Source: Bacteroidales bacterium (GTDB lineage: Bacteria > Bacteroidota > Bacteroidia > Bacteroidales > UBA932). From it: a stretch of 36,532 nucleotides of DNA. This document shows positions 1 through 7,221 of this stretch, in pieces (position 1 is the first letter of the stretch; each line of letters begins with the position of its first letter). The stretch is from assembly GCA_016293535.1 (NCBI GenBank), contig JAEDEB010000020.1, forward strand, positions 1 through 36,532, written 5' to 3'. The notes under the pieces were generated by a model that saw only the letters and a program-made list of their open reading frames with translations, was not told the DNA's origin and ran no database searches. Position numbers and translations under genes: made by a program.

Positions 1-1522
1 TCGGCTTGTACGGTTCTTCGACGAGGTAGCCGCATTCCGGACACCAGCCGCCGCCAAGAAGGACATACTCGAGGGATGCGGTGAAGCGGTGACCATGTTC
101 GCATTCCCATTCGAAGATCGTTCCGGGCGCCCAGCCCCCTTCGGGAGCGGCTTCCGGCGAGGCGGCGGCTTCGGGAGCGGCAGCGGAGGAGGCTGACGGT
201 GCGGAGGCTTCGGGAGCGGCAGCGGATAAGGCAGAGGAGGCTGACGGTGCAGAGGAGGCGGGACCGAGGAAACGGCCTCCGCGGAATGCTGCGGCCGCTT
301 CCAGCTCCGCGGCAGTGAGGGAGTATATGCTCACGGATTCGTCATATCCGTGGTCGAGACGGGTTACGTCCCCATTGAGGATAGCCCTGCCGAGATTCTT
401 TTCCATGTGGCCAGGACGCATCTGCGCCCAGGTCCTTATGCTGCGGTATTCCTCGAGGGAACCGTAGTAGGCGGCTATCTTTTCCGGATTGTCATTGACC
501 CAGGACTGGGTGCCCATGCCTTTTTCGAAAGCATACGGCTTCATGAACATCTTCACAGCCCAGGCCGGCGCAAGGAAGGCCAGCCTGTAGAACCACGGAA
601 GACCTTTCCTCAGTCTGGCGAAATACTCGTCGAGGGAAAGATTCTCGCGGAAATGGAGATAATTCTCGAGCTCGTCGGCATCGGTGTACCACATTCCGTG
701 GAAGTTGCGGGTCACGAACCACTGCGGCTCGAACACCTTCTCCGGGCCCGGAAGTCCCAGGCTCGCCAGCAGGCGCGTCTCGAACTCGTAGTTGCTCATC
801 CTGTACTGTTCGCCGCTGGAGATATTGTAGAAGCGGTTCCAGAACTCCTCCGGAACCCAGTCCTCTATCACATTGGCAAGAAGCCTTCCGGAGTCCTCGA
901 CCGTGGCCCACTCCAGCGCTCCCCTTATAGGAACGTGGAAGGCGGTGGGGTTGACAACCTTGAGTATGCCGCCATAGAGTATCCCGCTCTGGCGCAGGGA
1001 AACCCAATGCTTGATTCCGGAATCGACGATTACCTTTTCCGCCCTGCACTTGGACACGGAATAGGCATCGAAGAGGCTGGCCCGCTGCGGATCGCCGGTC
1101 CTGCCCCAGAGGGTTTCTCCGCTGCGGTTGCCGTACTGGGCGACCGAACCTATGTACACGACCCTTATCCTGTCCGCATCAGGCTGCGCCAGAACGGCCC
1201 TGACGACATTCTCCGCAGCGCCGACATTGACCCTGAGCGTCTTCTCCGGATAATAATCCGCCGCCGGGGATACCATTCCGCCAACATGGAGAACGAAGTC
1301 CGAGCCTGTCACTCCCCTGAGCACGTCGTCATAGTTCATAAGATCGCCCCAGATTATGGTGACGGCGGGGTCATCCATATAGGGAGCTAGCAATTTCCTG
1401 TTCTTCCTGCTGTCCCGGGCGAGAAGGCGTATGTCGAAGCGGTCTTTCTTGCGGAGTATCTCCTGAAATCCGCTCCAGCCCATGTTTCCCGTGGCGCCTG
1501 TGAGGAATACTGTCTTTTTCAT
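1..1522 (-). CDS. NAD-dependent epimerase/dehydratase with C-terminal zinc-ribbon-like tail (3' end cut by window)
   Basis: This is an extended-SDR (NAD-dependent epimerase/dehydratase family) protein of at least 507 residues, open at the left window edge. The N-terminus MKKTVFLTGATGNMG gives the Rossmann GxxGxxG loop. A Ser in YIGSVAQYG and the YSVSK motif supply the usual Ser/Tyr/Lys catalytic set, so NAD(P)-dependent nucleotide-sugar or similar chemistry is expected; the substrate is unknown. After about residue 420 comes a Ser/Ala/Pro/Glu-rich linker built from imperfect DNA repeats: 21 identical bases at 167-187 and 206-226, and 17 identical at 186-202 and 234-250. The visible end holds WECEHGH (C474, H478) and GGGWCPECG (C494, C497), a C-H-C-C pattern like the DUF4379-type probable zinc ribbon. 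The start ATG (1520-1522) precedes the Rossmann loop directly. Family is secure; role of the tail is inference. Confidence 0.85.
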   Translation of the reverse strand, partial: MKKTVFLTGATGNMGWSGFQEILRKKDRFDIRLLARDSRKNRKLLAPYMDDPAVTIIWGDLMNYDDVLRGVTGSDFVLHVGGMVSPAADYYPEKTLRVNVGAAENVVRAVLAQPDADRIRVVYIGSVAQYGNRSGETLWGRTGDPQRASLFDAYSVSKCRAEKVIVDSGIKHWVSLRQSGILYGGILKVVNPTAFHVPIRGALEWATVEDSGRLLANVIEDWVPEEFWNRFYNISSGEQYRMSNYEFETRLLASLGLPGPEKVFEPQWFVTRNFHGMWYTDADELENYLHFRENLSLDEYFARLRKGLPWFYRLAFLAPAWAVKMFMKPYAFEKGMGTQSWVNDNPEKIAAYYGSLEEYRSIRTWAQMRPGHMEKNLGRAILNGDVTRLDHGYDESVSIYSLTAAELEAAAAFRGGRFLGPASSAPSASSALSAAAPEASAPSASSAAAPEAAASPEAAPEGGWAPGTIFEWECEHGHRFTASLEYVLLGGGWCPECGYLVEEPYKP

Positions 1523-1529
1523 CTTTATG

Positions 1530-1570
1530 TAGTCAGTTGTCAATATCTATATAGTCAGTTGTCAATATCT
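1530..1570. repeat. Two 19-bp direct repeats upstream of the epimerase
   Basis: The 19-mer tagtcagttgtcaatatct occurs at 1530-1548 and again at 1552-1570 (22-base period), in the 65-base gap between the EnvC-like gene and the epimerase. Read toward the epimerase, each copy contains AGATATTGACAAC. The same 13-mer occurs upstream of susC at 34211-34223. Tandem placement just before a start codon suggests a regulator-binding site or internal promoter; this is inference. Confidence 0.6.
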
Positions 1571-1587
1571 GTTCTGCAATTTGAAAA

Positions 1588-2790
1588 TCACCTGAGCCAC
1601 TGCTCCGGGTTCTGGGCCGTCTGGCCCTTCCATATTTCGAAATGAACCTGGGTGGTGCCTCCAATCGTGTCGACCGTGCCGAGCTGCTGGCCCGTCCTTA
1701 TCTTTTCACCGGCCTTGACAGACGTGCTTCTGAGCTTGCAGTAGAGGGAGAAATAGGAACCGTGCTGCACGAGCACGCACTGGTTGTAGCCCGGCAGGAC
1801 CACTATCTGCTTGACCACTCCGTCAAAGACGGCGCAGACCTTCGAGGACGGGGATACGGCGATGTCGATTCCGTTGTTGAAAGGCAGCTTGACATTGGTG
1901 AAAACCGAGTGGTAATGCTGTCCGAAACGGCTCGTCACAGGGCCGTCTGCAGGCCAAGGGAGTTTACCCCTGTTTTTGGAGAACTCCGCCGAAAGGGTCT
2001 TGTCAATCTCCATCTTCCGCCCTCCGGAACCGCCGGAAGAATTTCCACCCATCGCTGCAGCTATTATCCTCTGTATCTCCCTGTTGAGGGCTTCGACCTG
2101 CCTTCGCTTGGAGGCCAGTTCCTGCTCATACTTGCGCCTGTTGCGGTTGAGGTCGTTCACTATCTTCTGGTCTGCCGCCTGCTGCTTCTCAAGCCTTTCC
2201 TGCTCCGCCTTGCGCCCTGCACGCAGGACCTCGCTCTCGCCCTTGAGTTTCTGAAGTTCGAGCTTCTCGAGTTCGAGTTCCTCCCTGGTTTCCCTCAGGC
2301 GCGTTGCTTGCTCCTTGAGATTGTTTGAAAGGTTCTTGAAATAGCTGTAGCGACGAAGCCCCTGACCGAGGTTGTCGCTGGCAATTATGTACATATACCA
2401 GACCCTCGTGTCCCGGTTGCGGTATGCGGCACGGACGAGGCGGCTGTAGTATGCGGAAAGGGTGTCGACCCTGCGCTGGAGCTCGTTTATCTGGCGCTGG
2501 TGACGGTAAATTTCGTCGTTATAGATGCGTATCTGCCTGTCACTCTGGACGACCATTTCCCTCTGGAGGCTTACCTTCTTCCGGGAGAGTTCCAGCTGGG
2601 AAAGGGCGCTGCGGCTCTTTGCCCTGGTGTCGGAAATCTGTCTGTCCAGCACTGCCATCTCCTTCTCGAGCCTGGCCTTCCTGGCCTGCTGGGCACTCAC
2701 GTCCTGGGCCGCCGAAGGAAAGGCAACAAGCAGGGCGGCTCCTGTCAGGAGAAGGGGCACGAGGGCTTTCAGAGCTGGGAAGTGTTTCAT
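1588..2790 (-). CDS. EnvC-like murein hydrolase activator with degenerate M23 (LytM) domain
   Basis: A 400-residue exported protein. Residues 1-28 form a signal peptide (cleavage near PSAAQ), about 30-245 form a long Gln/Glu/Arg-rich coiled coil, a Gly/Ser linker lies near 250, and 275-400 is an M23/LytM domain. Active M23 enzymes use HxxxD, a YxHL histidine and HxH. Here these read NNGID (Asn305 for His), YCKL (Lys352 for His) and QVHFE (Gln381 for the first His). The zinc site is therefore degraded, as in E. coli EnvC, which does not cut peptidoglycan but activates amidases. The start ATG overlaps the stop of the upstream TPR gene as ATGA, so translation is probably coupled. A role in septal or envelope peptidoglycan splitting is expected from the family; the amidase partner is not in the window. 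Confidence 0.88.
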   Translation of the reverse strand: MKHFPALKALVPLLLTGAALLVAFPSAAQDVSAQQARKARLEKEMAVLDRQISDTRAKSRSALSQLELSRKKVSLQREMVVQSDRQIRIYNDEIYRHQRQINELQRRVDTLSAYYSRLVRAAYRNRDTRVWYMYIIASDNLGQGLRRYSYFKNLSNNLKEQATRLRETREELELEKLELQKLKGESEVLRAGRKAEQERLEKQQAADQKIVNDLNRNRRKYEQELASKRRQVEALNREIQRIIAAAMGGNSSGGSGGRKMEIDKTLSAEFSKNRGKLPWPADGPVTSRFGQHYHSVFTNVKLPFNNGIDIAVSPSSKVCAVFDGVVKQIVVLPGYNQCVLVQHGSYFSLYCKLRSTSVKAGEKIRTGQQLGTVDTIGGTTQVHFEIWKGQTAQNPEQWLR

Positions 2791-4349
2791 TTGCCTTTTT
2801 CTTTGGCATCAGCCTGTTTGCGGTACATCTCTGCAAGGTCCTTCTTTCCGTTGGCCTCGAGAACCTCGGCGTAGTGGCGGAGTATCACTTCGCTGTCCTT
2901 CCCTCCGTAAATCATTGCCTTCTTGAATACAGGAAGGGCTTCGGCGTCGCGTCGGAGAAGGTGGAGTATCCATCCATAGGTATCCAGATAGGTCGCGTTG
3001 TCCGGTTCCTTCTCTATGGCCCTGGCGCTCATCCTGAAGGCTTTCCTGAGCTTGCGGCCTTCCTCGCTGAGGAAATATGCATAGTTGTTCAGGACCATGG
3101 CGTTGTCCGGGTCGGTACGCAGTACCTCCTCGTACGTGCGGAAGGCCCTGCGCGAATCGCCAGTCTGCCAATAGAGGTCACCCATCGACGAAAGAGCATC
3201 CACCGCAGCCTCCCTGTCGCCCTTAGCCAGCGCCCGTTCATATTTGGTCTGCATCATCGCGAGCACCGAAGCGTAGCGTCCGAGCGCATAATCGGCGTAC
3301 ACAGCCAGCTGCATGAACTCGTCCTCGTCCGGATATGCGGACATATAGCCGTGGGCCCTGTCGGAGAGTTCTTCCTTGCGGTCCCGTATGTACGGGAGCA
3401 GGCAGTCGATCAGCGCGGCCTCTGCATTTCCCGGACAGGACCGCACGCAGGCGCTCACGAGGGAGTCGAGCTGAGGTCCGCACTCACGCAGCATCCTGGG
3501 ATGGATCTGTTGCAGAAGGCTGCGCATATACTGGCAGCGCATCTGCGGGTCGGTTTCCCTATCCGAAACAAAGCGCTCTGCAAGTTCAAAGAAGGGCTGA
3601 TAGCGCATCGACAGCCTGTATACCTCCATCGCGCCGAGGGTTGCGCGCGGGAAGTCCGGAGCGATGGACAGAGCCCCCTCGTAGTAACTCATCGCATTTT
3701 CGAAATCGTACTGACCGAGACAGATGTCCCCGAGTATGGTCTTGATCTGAGGCGATTCCAGTTCGGGGTCCATCTTTTCGAGATAGTCCCGGATACCGGC
3801 ATCCATCCCCTGCATCCCCATTATCTGCGAACGTGAAATCACCGTGGATTCGCTGACGCCGTTGAGGGTTTCTATCCTGTCGAGAATGGCGAGGGCGTCG
3901 TCCGCACGGTCCAGATTGACATACAGGTCCACGAGGGCGTAGAAGCTGTCCATCTTCTTCGGGAAATCCCGGAGCATGGACTCGTATGTTTCCGCTGCTT
4001 CCGCATTCCTGCCGGTGAGGGACAGGACCATGGCGAGGCGCTGGCGATACCAGTAATTGGCGGAGTCGAGTTCCACGGCCCTCGTGAGATGGAGCTCGGC
4101 CTCCTCCATGTTGTTCCCGCCGATACGGCAGAGAGCGAGGTAATAGTGGGCCGCATCGTCGTCAGGGTCCTTCTTCAGTATGCTCTCGAACATTGCGGCC
4201 GCCTTCTCTGTCTCTCCGTCCTCATATAGCTGGACAGCGCTTATCAAAACGTTTCCGCAGGCCCTGCGCAAAGGCGTCTGCGCACAGGCAAGGACGCAGA
4301 AGGACAGGGCGGCAAGCGCGGACAGTATGTGACTGATGATTCTTACCAT
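2787..4349 (-). CDS. Exported TPR-repeat protein
   Basis: A 520-residue protein with an N-terminal export signal (MVRIISHILSALAALSFCVLACAQ). It could be cut by signal peptidase I after ACA or lipidated at Cys22; the lipobox VLAC is weak. Most of the rest, about residues 40-500, is tetratricopeptide repeats with recurring A..Y...L and DPDDA/DPDNA turns, which are protein-binding helical scaffolds. I chose the ATG at 4347-4349 because it opens the signal peptide; the same frame stays open much further upstream, but that part is antisense to the sigma-factor gene. The stop overlaps the EnvC-like start by four bases, so the two are likely one operon, and a scaffold for envelope or peptidoglycan enzymes is a fair guess. 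The exact function is unknown. Confidence 0.85.
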   Translation of the reverse strand: MVRIISHILSALAALSFCVLACAQTPLRRACGNVLISAVQLYEDGETEKAAAMFESILKKDPDDDAAHYYLALCRIGGNNMEEAELHLTRAVELDSANYWYRQRLAMVLSLTGRNAEAAETYESMLRDFPKKMDSFYALVDLYVNLDRADDALAILDRIETLNGVSESTVISRSQIMGMQGMDAGIRDYLEKMDPELESPQIKTILGDICLGQYDFENAMSYYEGALSIAPDFPRATLGAMEVYRLSMRYQPFFELAERFVSDRETDPQMRCQYMRSLLQQIHPRMLRECGPQLDSLVSACVRSCPGNAEAALIDCLLPYIRDRKEELSDRAHGYMSAYPDEDEFMQLAVYADYALGRYASVLAMMQTKYERALAKGDREAAVDALSSMGDLYWQTGDSRRAFRTYEEVLRTDPDNAMVLNNYAYFLSEEGRKLRKAFRMSARAIEKEPDNATYLDTYGWILHLLRRDAEALPVFKKAMIYGGKDSEVILRHYAEVLEANGKKDLAEMYRKQADAKEKGK

Positions 4350-4363
4350 ATTGCTGCAGAACT

Positions 4364-4393
4364 GCAAAAATAGTACATTTTTGCTATTTTTGC
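4364..4393. promoter_or_regulatory. Perfect 10-bp inverted repeat carrying two outward-facing -7 elements
   Basis: GCAAAAATAG (4364-4373) and CTATTTTTGC (4384-4393) are perfect reverse complements separated by 10 bases. Each arm contains TATTTTTG, which fits the Bacteroidota -7 consensus TAnnTTTG. The left copy (4365-4372) reads on the minus strand, 15 bases before the TPR start; the right copy (4385-4392) reads toward the ECF sigma gene. No convincing -33 TTTG is seen at the usual distance for either. The repeat may also bind a regulator. Confidence 0.55.
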
Positions 4394-4526
4394 CTTCACG
4401 CGCACGCTCTGCTTCGGGAAGCCGGACATATCGACTCAACGCATGGCTGATTAAACATATGGCTGATGCAACGTCCGGCTGGATTCCGGCATCTTTCAAG
4501 GCGCGCGACAAACAAACCCGACCCAA

Positions 4527-5060
4527 GTGGCAGAAGACAAAGAGCAGAAAATCATCGATGCCTGTCTCAAGGGAGACCGCGCGGCGCAGAAGCAACTCTT
4601 CGACAGATTTGCGCCTGTGATGTATTCCGTGTGTCTCAGATATGTCGGAGACAGGGAAGTCGCACAGGATCTTCTCCAGGACGGGTTCGTGACCTTGTTC
4701 ACGAAACTGGACAGCTACAAGGGGGACGGCTCTTTCGAGGGCTGGGTAAGGAGAATCTTCATCAACACCGCGCTGATGTACCTGAGGAAGAAGGATGCGC
4801 TGAGGATGACTGAGGACCTCGACAATGTCAGAAATCTGAGCTCGGATATCCCGACACAGATCGAGAACATCGGGTACGGGGAACTGATGAAGCTCATCGC
4901 GCAGCTCCCGCCGGGGTTCAGAACGGTATTCAACATGTATGTGGTCGAGGGCTACTCCCACAAGGATATCGCCGAAGAGCTCGGCATAACGGAAACAACA
5001 TCGAGAACACAGCTCAGCAGAGCAAGAAACTGGCTGCAGGCCAGGATAAAGGACAGATAG
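4527..5060 (+). CDS. ECF-subfamily RNA polymerase sigma factor
   Basis: A 177-residue group-4 sigma factor. Region 2 (about residues 20-90) shows the DLLQDGF-like core-binding segment and the GSFEGWVRRIFINTAL stretch. Region 4 (about 120-172) has the LPPGFRTVFNMYVVEGYSH helix and a helix-turn-helix GITETTSRTQLSRAR that would read the -35 element. The start is GTG at 4527; no in-frame ATG exists between the upstream in-frame stop (4464) and this codon, and no Shine-Dalgarno is obvious. It diverges from the TPR gene and is followed after one base by the anti-sigma/barrel gene, its likely regulator. The target regulon cannot be read from this window. Confidence 0.92.
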   Translation: MAEDKEQKIIDACLKGDRAAQKQLFDRFAPVMYSVCLRYVGDREVAQDLLQDGFVTLFTKLDSYKGDGSFEGWVRRIFINTALMYLRKKDALRMTEDLDNVRNLSSDIPTQIENIGYGELMKLIAQLPPGFRTVFNMYVVEGYSHKDIAEELGITETTSRTQLSRARNWLQARIKDR

Positions 5061-5061
5061 A

Positions 5062-6345
5062 ATGGAAGATTTCGACAGACTCGTGAAGTCAACGCTCGAG
5101 AACGGCACGGAGGAGGTTCCGGCCGGGCTCTGGGAGGCGGTGCAGGGTCGCCTTCCTTCCGCTTCCGGCAGACGCCGGATTATTCCTGTCCTGTTCTGGG
5201 GAGCCGGAGCCTCTCTTGCCGCGGCTGCTGCGATTGCTCTTGCAGTCGTATTCTCGGGAAGGGACATCCAACGCAATCCCGTGGACATTGCATCCGACGG
5301 CAATGGCTTTGTGGCCCTTTACCCGACATCAGCCGGCAGGGCTCTGGATATCACCTGCAAGCTTTCCGGACCTTCCGGAACTGCGGATGCGGCAGCCGGC
5401 ACCGATAACGACGGTGCATCAGACGAAGCGGCTGACGGTTATGACGGCTACACCACTGCAGAAAACGGAGTCGCTGACGAAGGATCCGCCGCGACCGACG
5501 CAGACGCGGACACGGACACGGACGAAGGATACGCTGCGACAGTCGCAGACACGGACGAAATATACGCCGCGACCAAGGCGGAGGCTGATGCGGACAATGG
5601 GGCAGGAACGGGCAACGCCGCCGGACTGCCAGAGACGGACGATTTCGACGGAGGAATGGACCTGAAAGACGGGAAAGTTCAGTCAGGCAGCGGATTGTCA
5701 TTCTCGGTGCATGGAACCGCATCCAGCAATACGAATCCGAATGCACGCGGATCTTCCGGGCCTATGAGGGCTCCGGCTGCGGCACCGACTACGACCTCGA
5801 TTACCGAAACGGGCGAGTCTAGCTATATGATTCCGATTACAGCCGGCGTCGGCCTCAAGTTCGCCATCACTCCGCGATGGGCCATCGGCACGGGCGTCGA
5901 CGTGTCCATTCTCAGCAGGAACTACGCCGGCACCTACCGCCGCTTCAATGAATCGGGAGTGGAAACGATGACGACATCCTTCTCCGACATCAGGAACACG
6001 CAGTTATATCTGAGCGTGCCTCTCAATGTCTATTTCAGCATAATAAGCAACCATTTCGTCGATTTCTACGCCTATGCCGGCGGCGCGGTACAGAAGTGCA
6101 TCAGCAACAAACACTTCATGACTATGCCTGAGCACAGGATCAGATACAGCGACAGCAACGGCGGAATCCTCCTCAACGCAGGAGCCGGTCTGGGATGCGA
6201 GTTCATAATAGCACGTCAGGTGGGTATCTATATCGACCCGAGCCTGCGCTATCATTTCAATGTGAAGGGCAGGGCTCCGAAGAGCATCTGGACCCGTCAG
6301 CCCCTTACGGCAGGCATAGAAGTCGGCCTGCGCGTAAGGCTCTGA
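5062..6345 (+). CDS. Anti-sigma-like single-TM protein fused to an outer-membrane beta-barrel domain
   Basis: A 427-residue protein beginning one base after the ECF sigma stop. Residues 1-38 are a cytoplasm-facing segment (MEDFDRLVKSTLENG...VPAGLWEAV) typical of Bacteroidota anti-sigma N-termini. A transmembrane helix spans about 40-65. Residues 75-250 form a disordered, strongly acidic Ala/Asp/Gly/Thr linker with imperfect repeats of the type DTDE-x-YAAT. Residues 250-427 look like an outer-membrane beta-barrel of the PorT/OmpW-like class: alternating strands such as ITAGVGLKFAITPRW, LYLSVPLNVYF and AGIEVGLRVRL, ending in an amphipathic strand with Leu at the C-terminus. By position and layout it should hold the sigma factor and sense an envelope signal. 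Whether one chain really joins both membranes is inference. Confidence 0.8.
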   Translation: MEDFDRLVKSTLENGTEEVPAGLWEAVQGRLPSASGRRRIIPVLFWGAGASLAAAAAIALAVVFSGRDIQRNPVDIASDGNGFVALYPTSAGRALDITCKLSGPSGTADAAAGTDNDGASDEAADGYDGYTTAENGVADEGSAATDADADTDTDEGYAATVADTDEIYAATKAEADADNGAGTGNAAGLPETDDFDGGMDLKDGKVQSGSGLSFSVHGTASSNTNPNARGSSGPMRAPAAAPTTTSITETGESSYMIPITAGVGLKFAITPRWAIGTGVDVSILSRNYAGTYRRFNESGVETMTTSFSDIRNTQLYLSVPLNVYFSIISNHFVDFYAYAGGAVQKCISNKHFMTMPEHRIRYSDSNGGILLNAGAGLGCEFIIARQVGIYIDPSLRYHFNVKGRAPKSIWTRQPLTAGIEVGLRVRL

Positions 6346-6351
6346 GGCTTC

Positions 6352-6390
6352 CTGCAGGATTGCGGAATCTTTCTGCAGGATTGCGGAATC
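6352..6390. repeat. 18-bp tandem direct repeat between convergent genes
   Basis: ctgcaggattgcggaatc is present at 6352-6369 and 6373-6390 with a 21-base period. It lies in the 43-base gap between the barrel gene and nagB, and the second copy runs into the nagB stop codon. No terminator-like stem with a T run is visible. It may be a slippage product without function. Confidence 0.6.
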
Positions 6391-7180
6391 AGAGATTGTC
6401 TTTCTCTATATCCTTGAAGTAACGGTAAGTGCTGACCTTGAGGTCACTGCAGGCGAGTTCGTCACAAACGACAATGCCGTGGCGGTGGGCCTGGAGGGCT
6501 GACAGGGTGCAGCAGTGAGAGCATGCGCCTTCCACTGCCGCCTGGAGGGCGCGGGATTTCTTGTAGCCGAACACGAGTATGAGCACTTCCTTTGCGGAGA
6601 GCACGGTGCCCACACCCACTGTCAGGGCAAGGGAAGGCACCGCATCGATGTCACCGTCGAAGAAACGGGCGTTCACGACCTTGGTGTCATAGGTGAGGGT
6701 CTTCACGCGGGTGCGGGACACAAGGGAGGAGAAAGGCTCGTTGAATGCGAGATGGCCGTCCTCTCCGACACCTCCGAGGAAGAGGTCTATGCCCCCGGCT
6801 GCCTCTATTCTGGCCTCATACGATGCACACTCGGCCTCGAGGTCCTCCGCGGTTCCGTCGAGAATGTTGACGTTGGAGGCAGGGATGTCGATATGGTCGA
6901 AAAGGTTCTCGTGCATGAAACGGTGATAGCTCTGCGGATGGTCTGCAGGCAATCCCACATACTCGTCCATATTGAAGGTAATCACGTTCCTGAAGGAAAG
7001 TCCCTCTTCCTTGTGCATACGGATGAGCTCCCTGTATGTGCCCAGAGGAGTCGAACCGGTAGGAAGTCCGAGCACGAAAGGCTTGTCGCTCACTTTTGCC
7101 TTAGCCCTGATTGCGGCGGCGATGTGCCTTGCTGCCCAAACGGAGCCGGCCGCGTAGTCGTTTTCAATAATCAGTCTCAT
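6389..7180 (-). CDS. nagB: Glucosamine-6-phosphate deaminase
   Basis: A 263-residue cytosolic enzyme converting glucosamine-6-phosphate to fructose-6-phosphate and ammonia. The phosphate-binding loop LPTGSTP (39-45), the general base Asp72 in NMDEYVGL, and Asp141, His143 and Glu148 in GEDGHLAFNEP are all present at the same positions as in E. coli NagB, and the length is normal for the family. The C-terminal part keeps VGVGT and the HRHG segment. It is the last of three minus-strand amino-sugar genes (sugar kinase, NagB-like/PIG-L fusion, nagB); 41 bases separate it from the fusion gene, so they may be co-transcribed. This copy is expected to be the catalytically competent deaminase. Confidence 0.95.
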   Translation of the reverse strand: MRLIIENDYAAGSVWAARHIAAAIRAKAKVSDKPFVLGLPTGSTPLGTYRELIRMHKEEGLSFRNVITFNMDEYVGLPADHPQSYHRFMHENLFDHIDIPASNVNILDGTAEDLEAECASYEARIEAAGGIDLFLGGVGEDGHLAFNEPFSSLVSRTRVKTLTYDTKVVNARFFDGDIDAVPSLALTVGVGTVLSAKEVLILVFGYKKSRALQAAVEGACSHCCTLSALQAHRHGIVVCDELACSDLKVSTYRYFKDIEKDNL

Positions 7181-7221
7181 TTATTTAAAAGAATAAGTTG
7201 CTTCAGATTTGAATAAGATTT

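Noticed and set aside
350..1390. Long open frame on the plus strand across the epimerase gene
   Set aside because: It is antisense to a recognisable SDR protein; long shadow frames are expected at high G+C and the translation shows no known motif.
2424..3836. 470-codon plus-strand frame across the EnvC and TPR genes
   Set aside because: It spans two clear minus-strand genes and the junction between them, has no signal or domain, and is best explained by codon bias of the real strand.
4350..5303. Continuation of the TPR frame upstream, on the minus strand
   Set aside because: It runs antisense through the complete ECF sigma gene; the signal peptide begins at 4349, so the earlier part is not coding.
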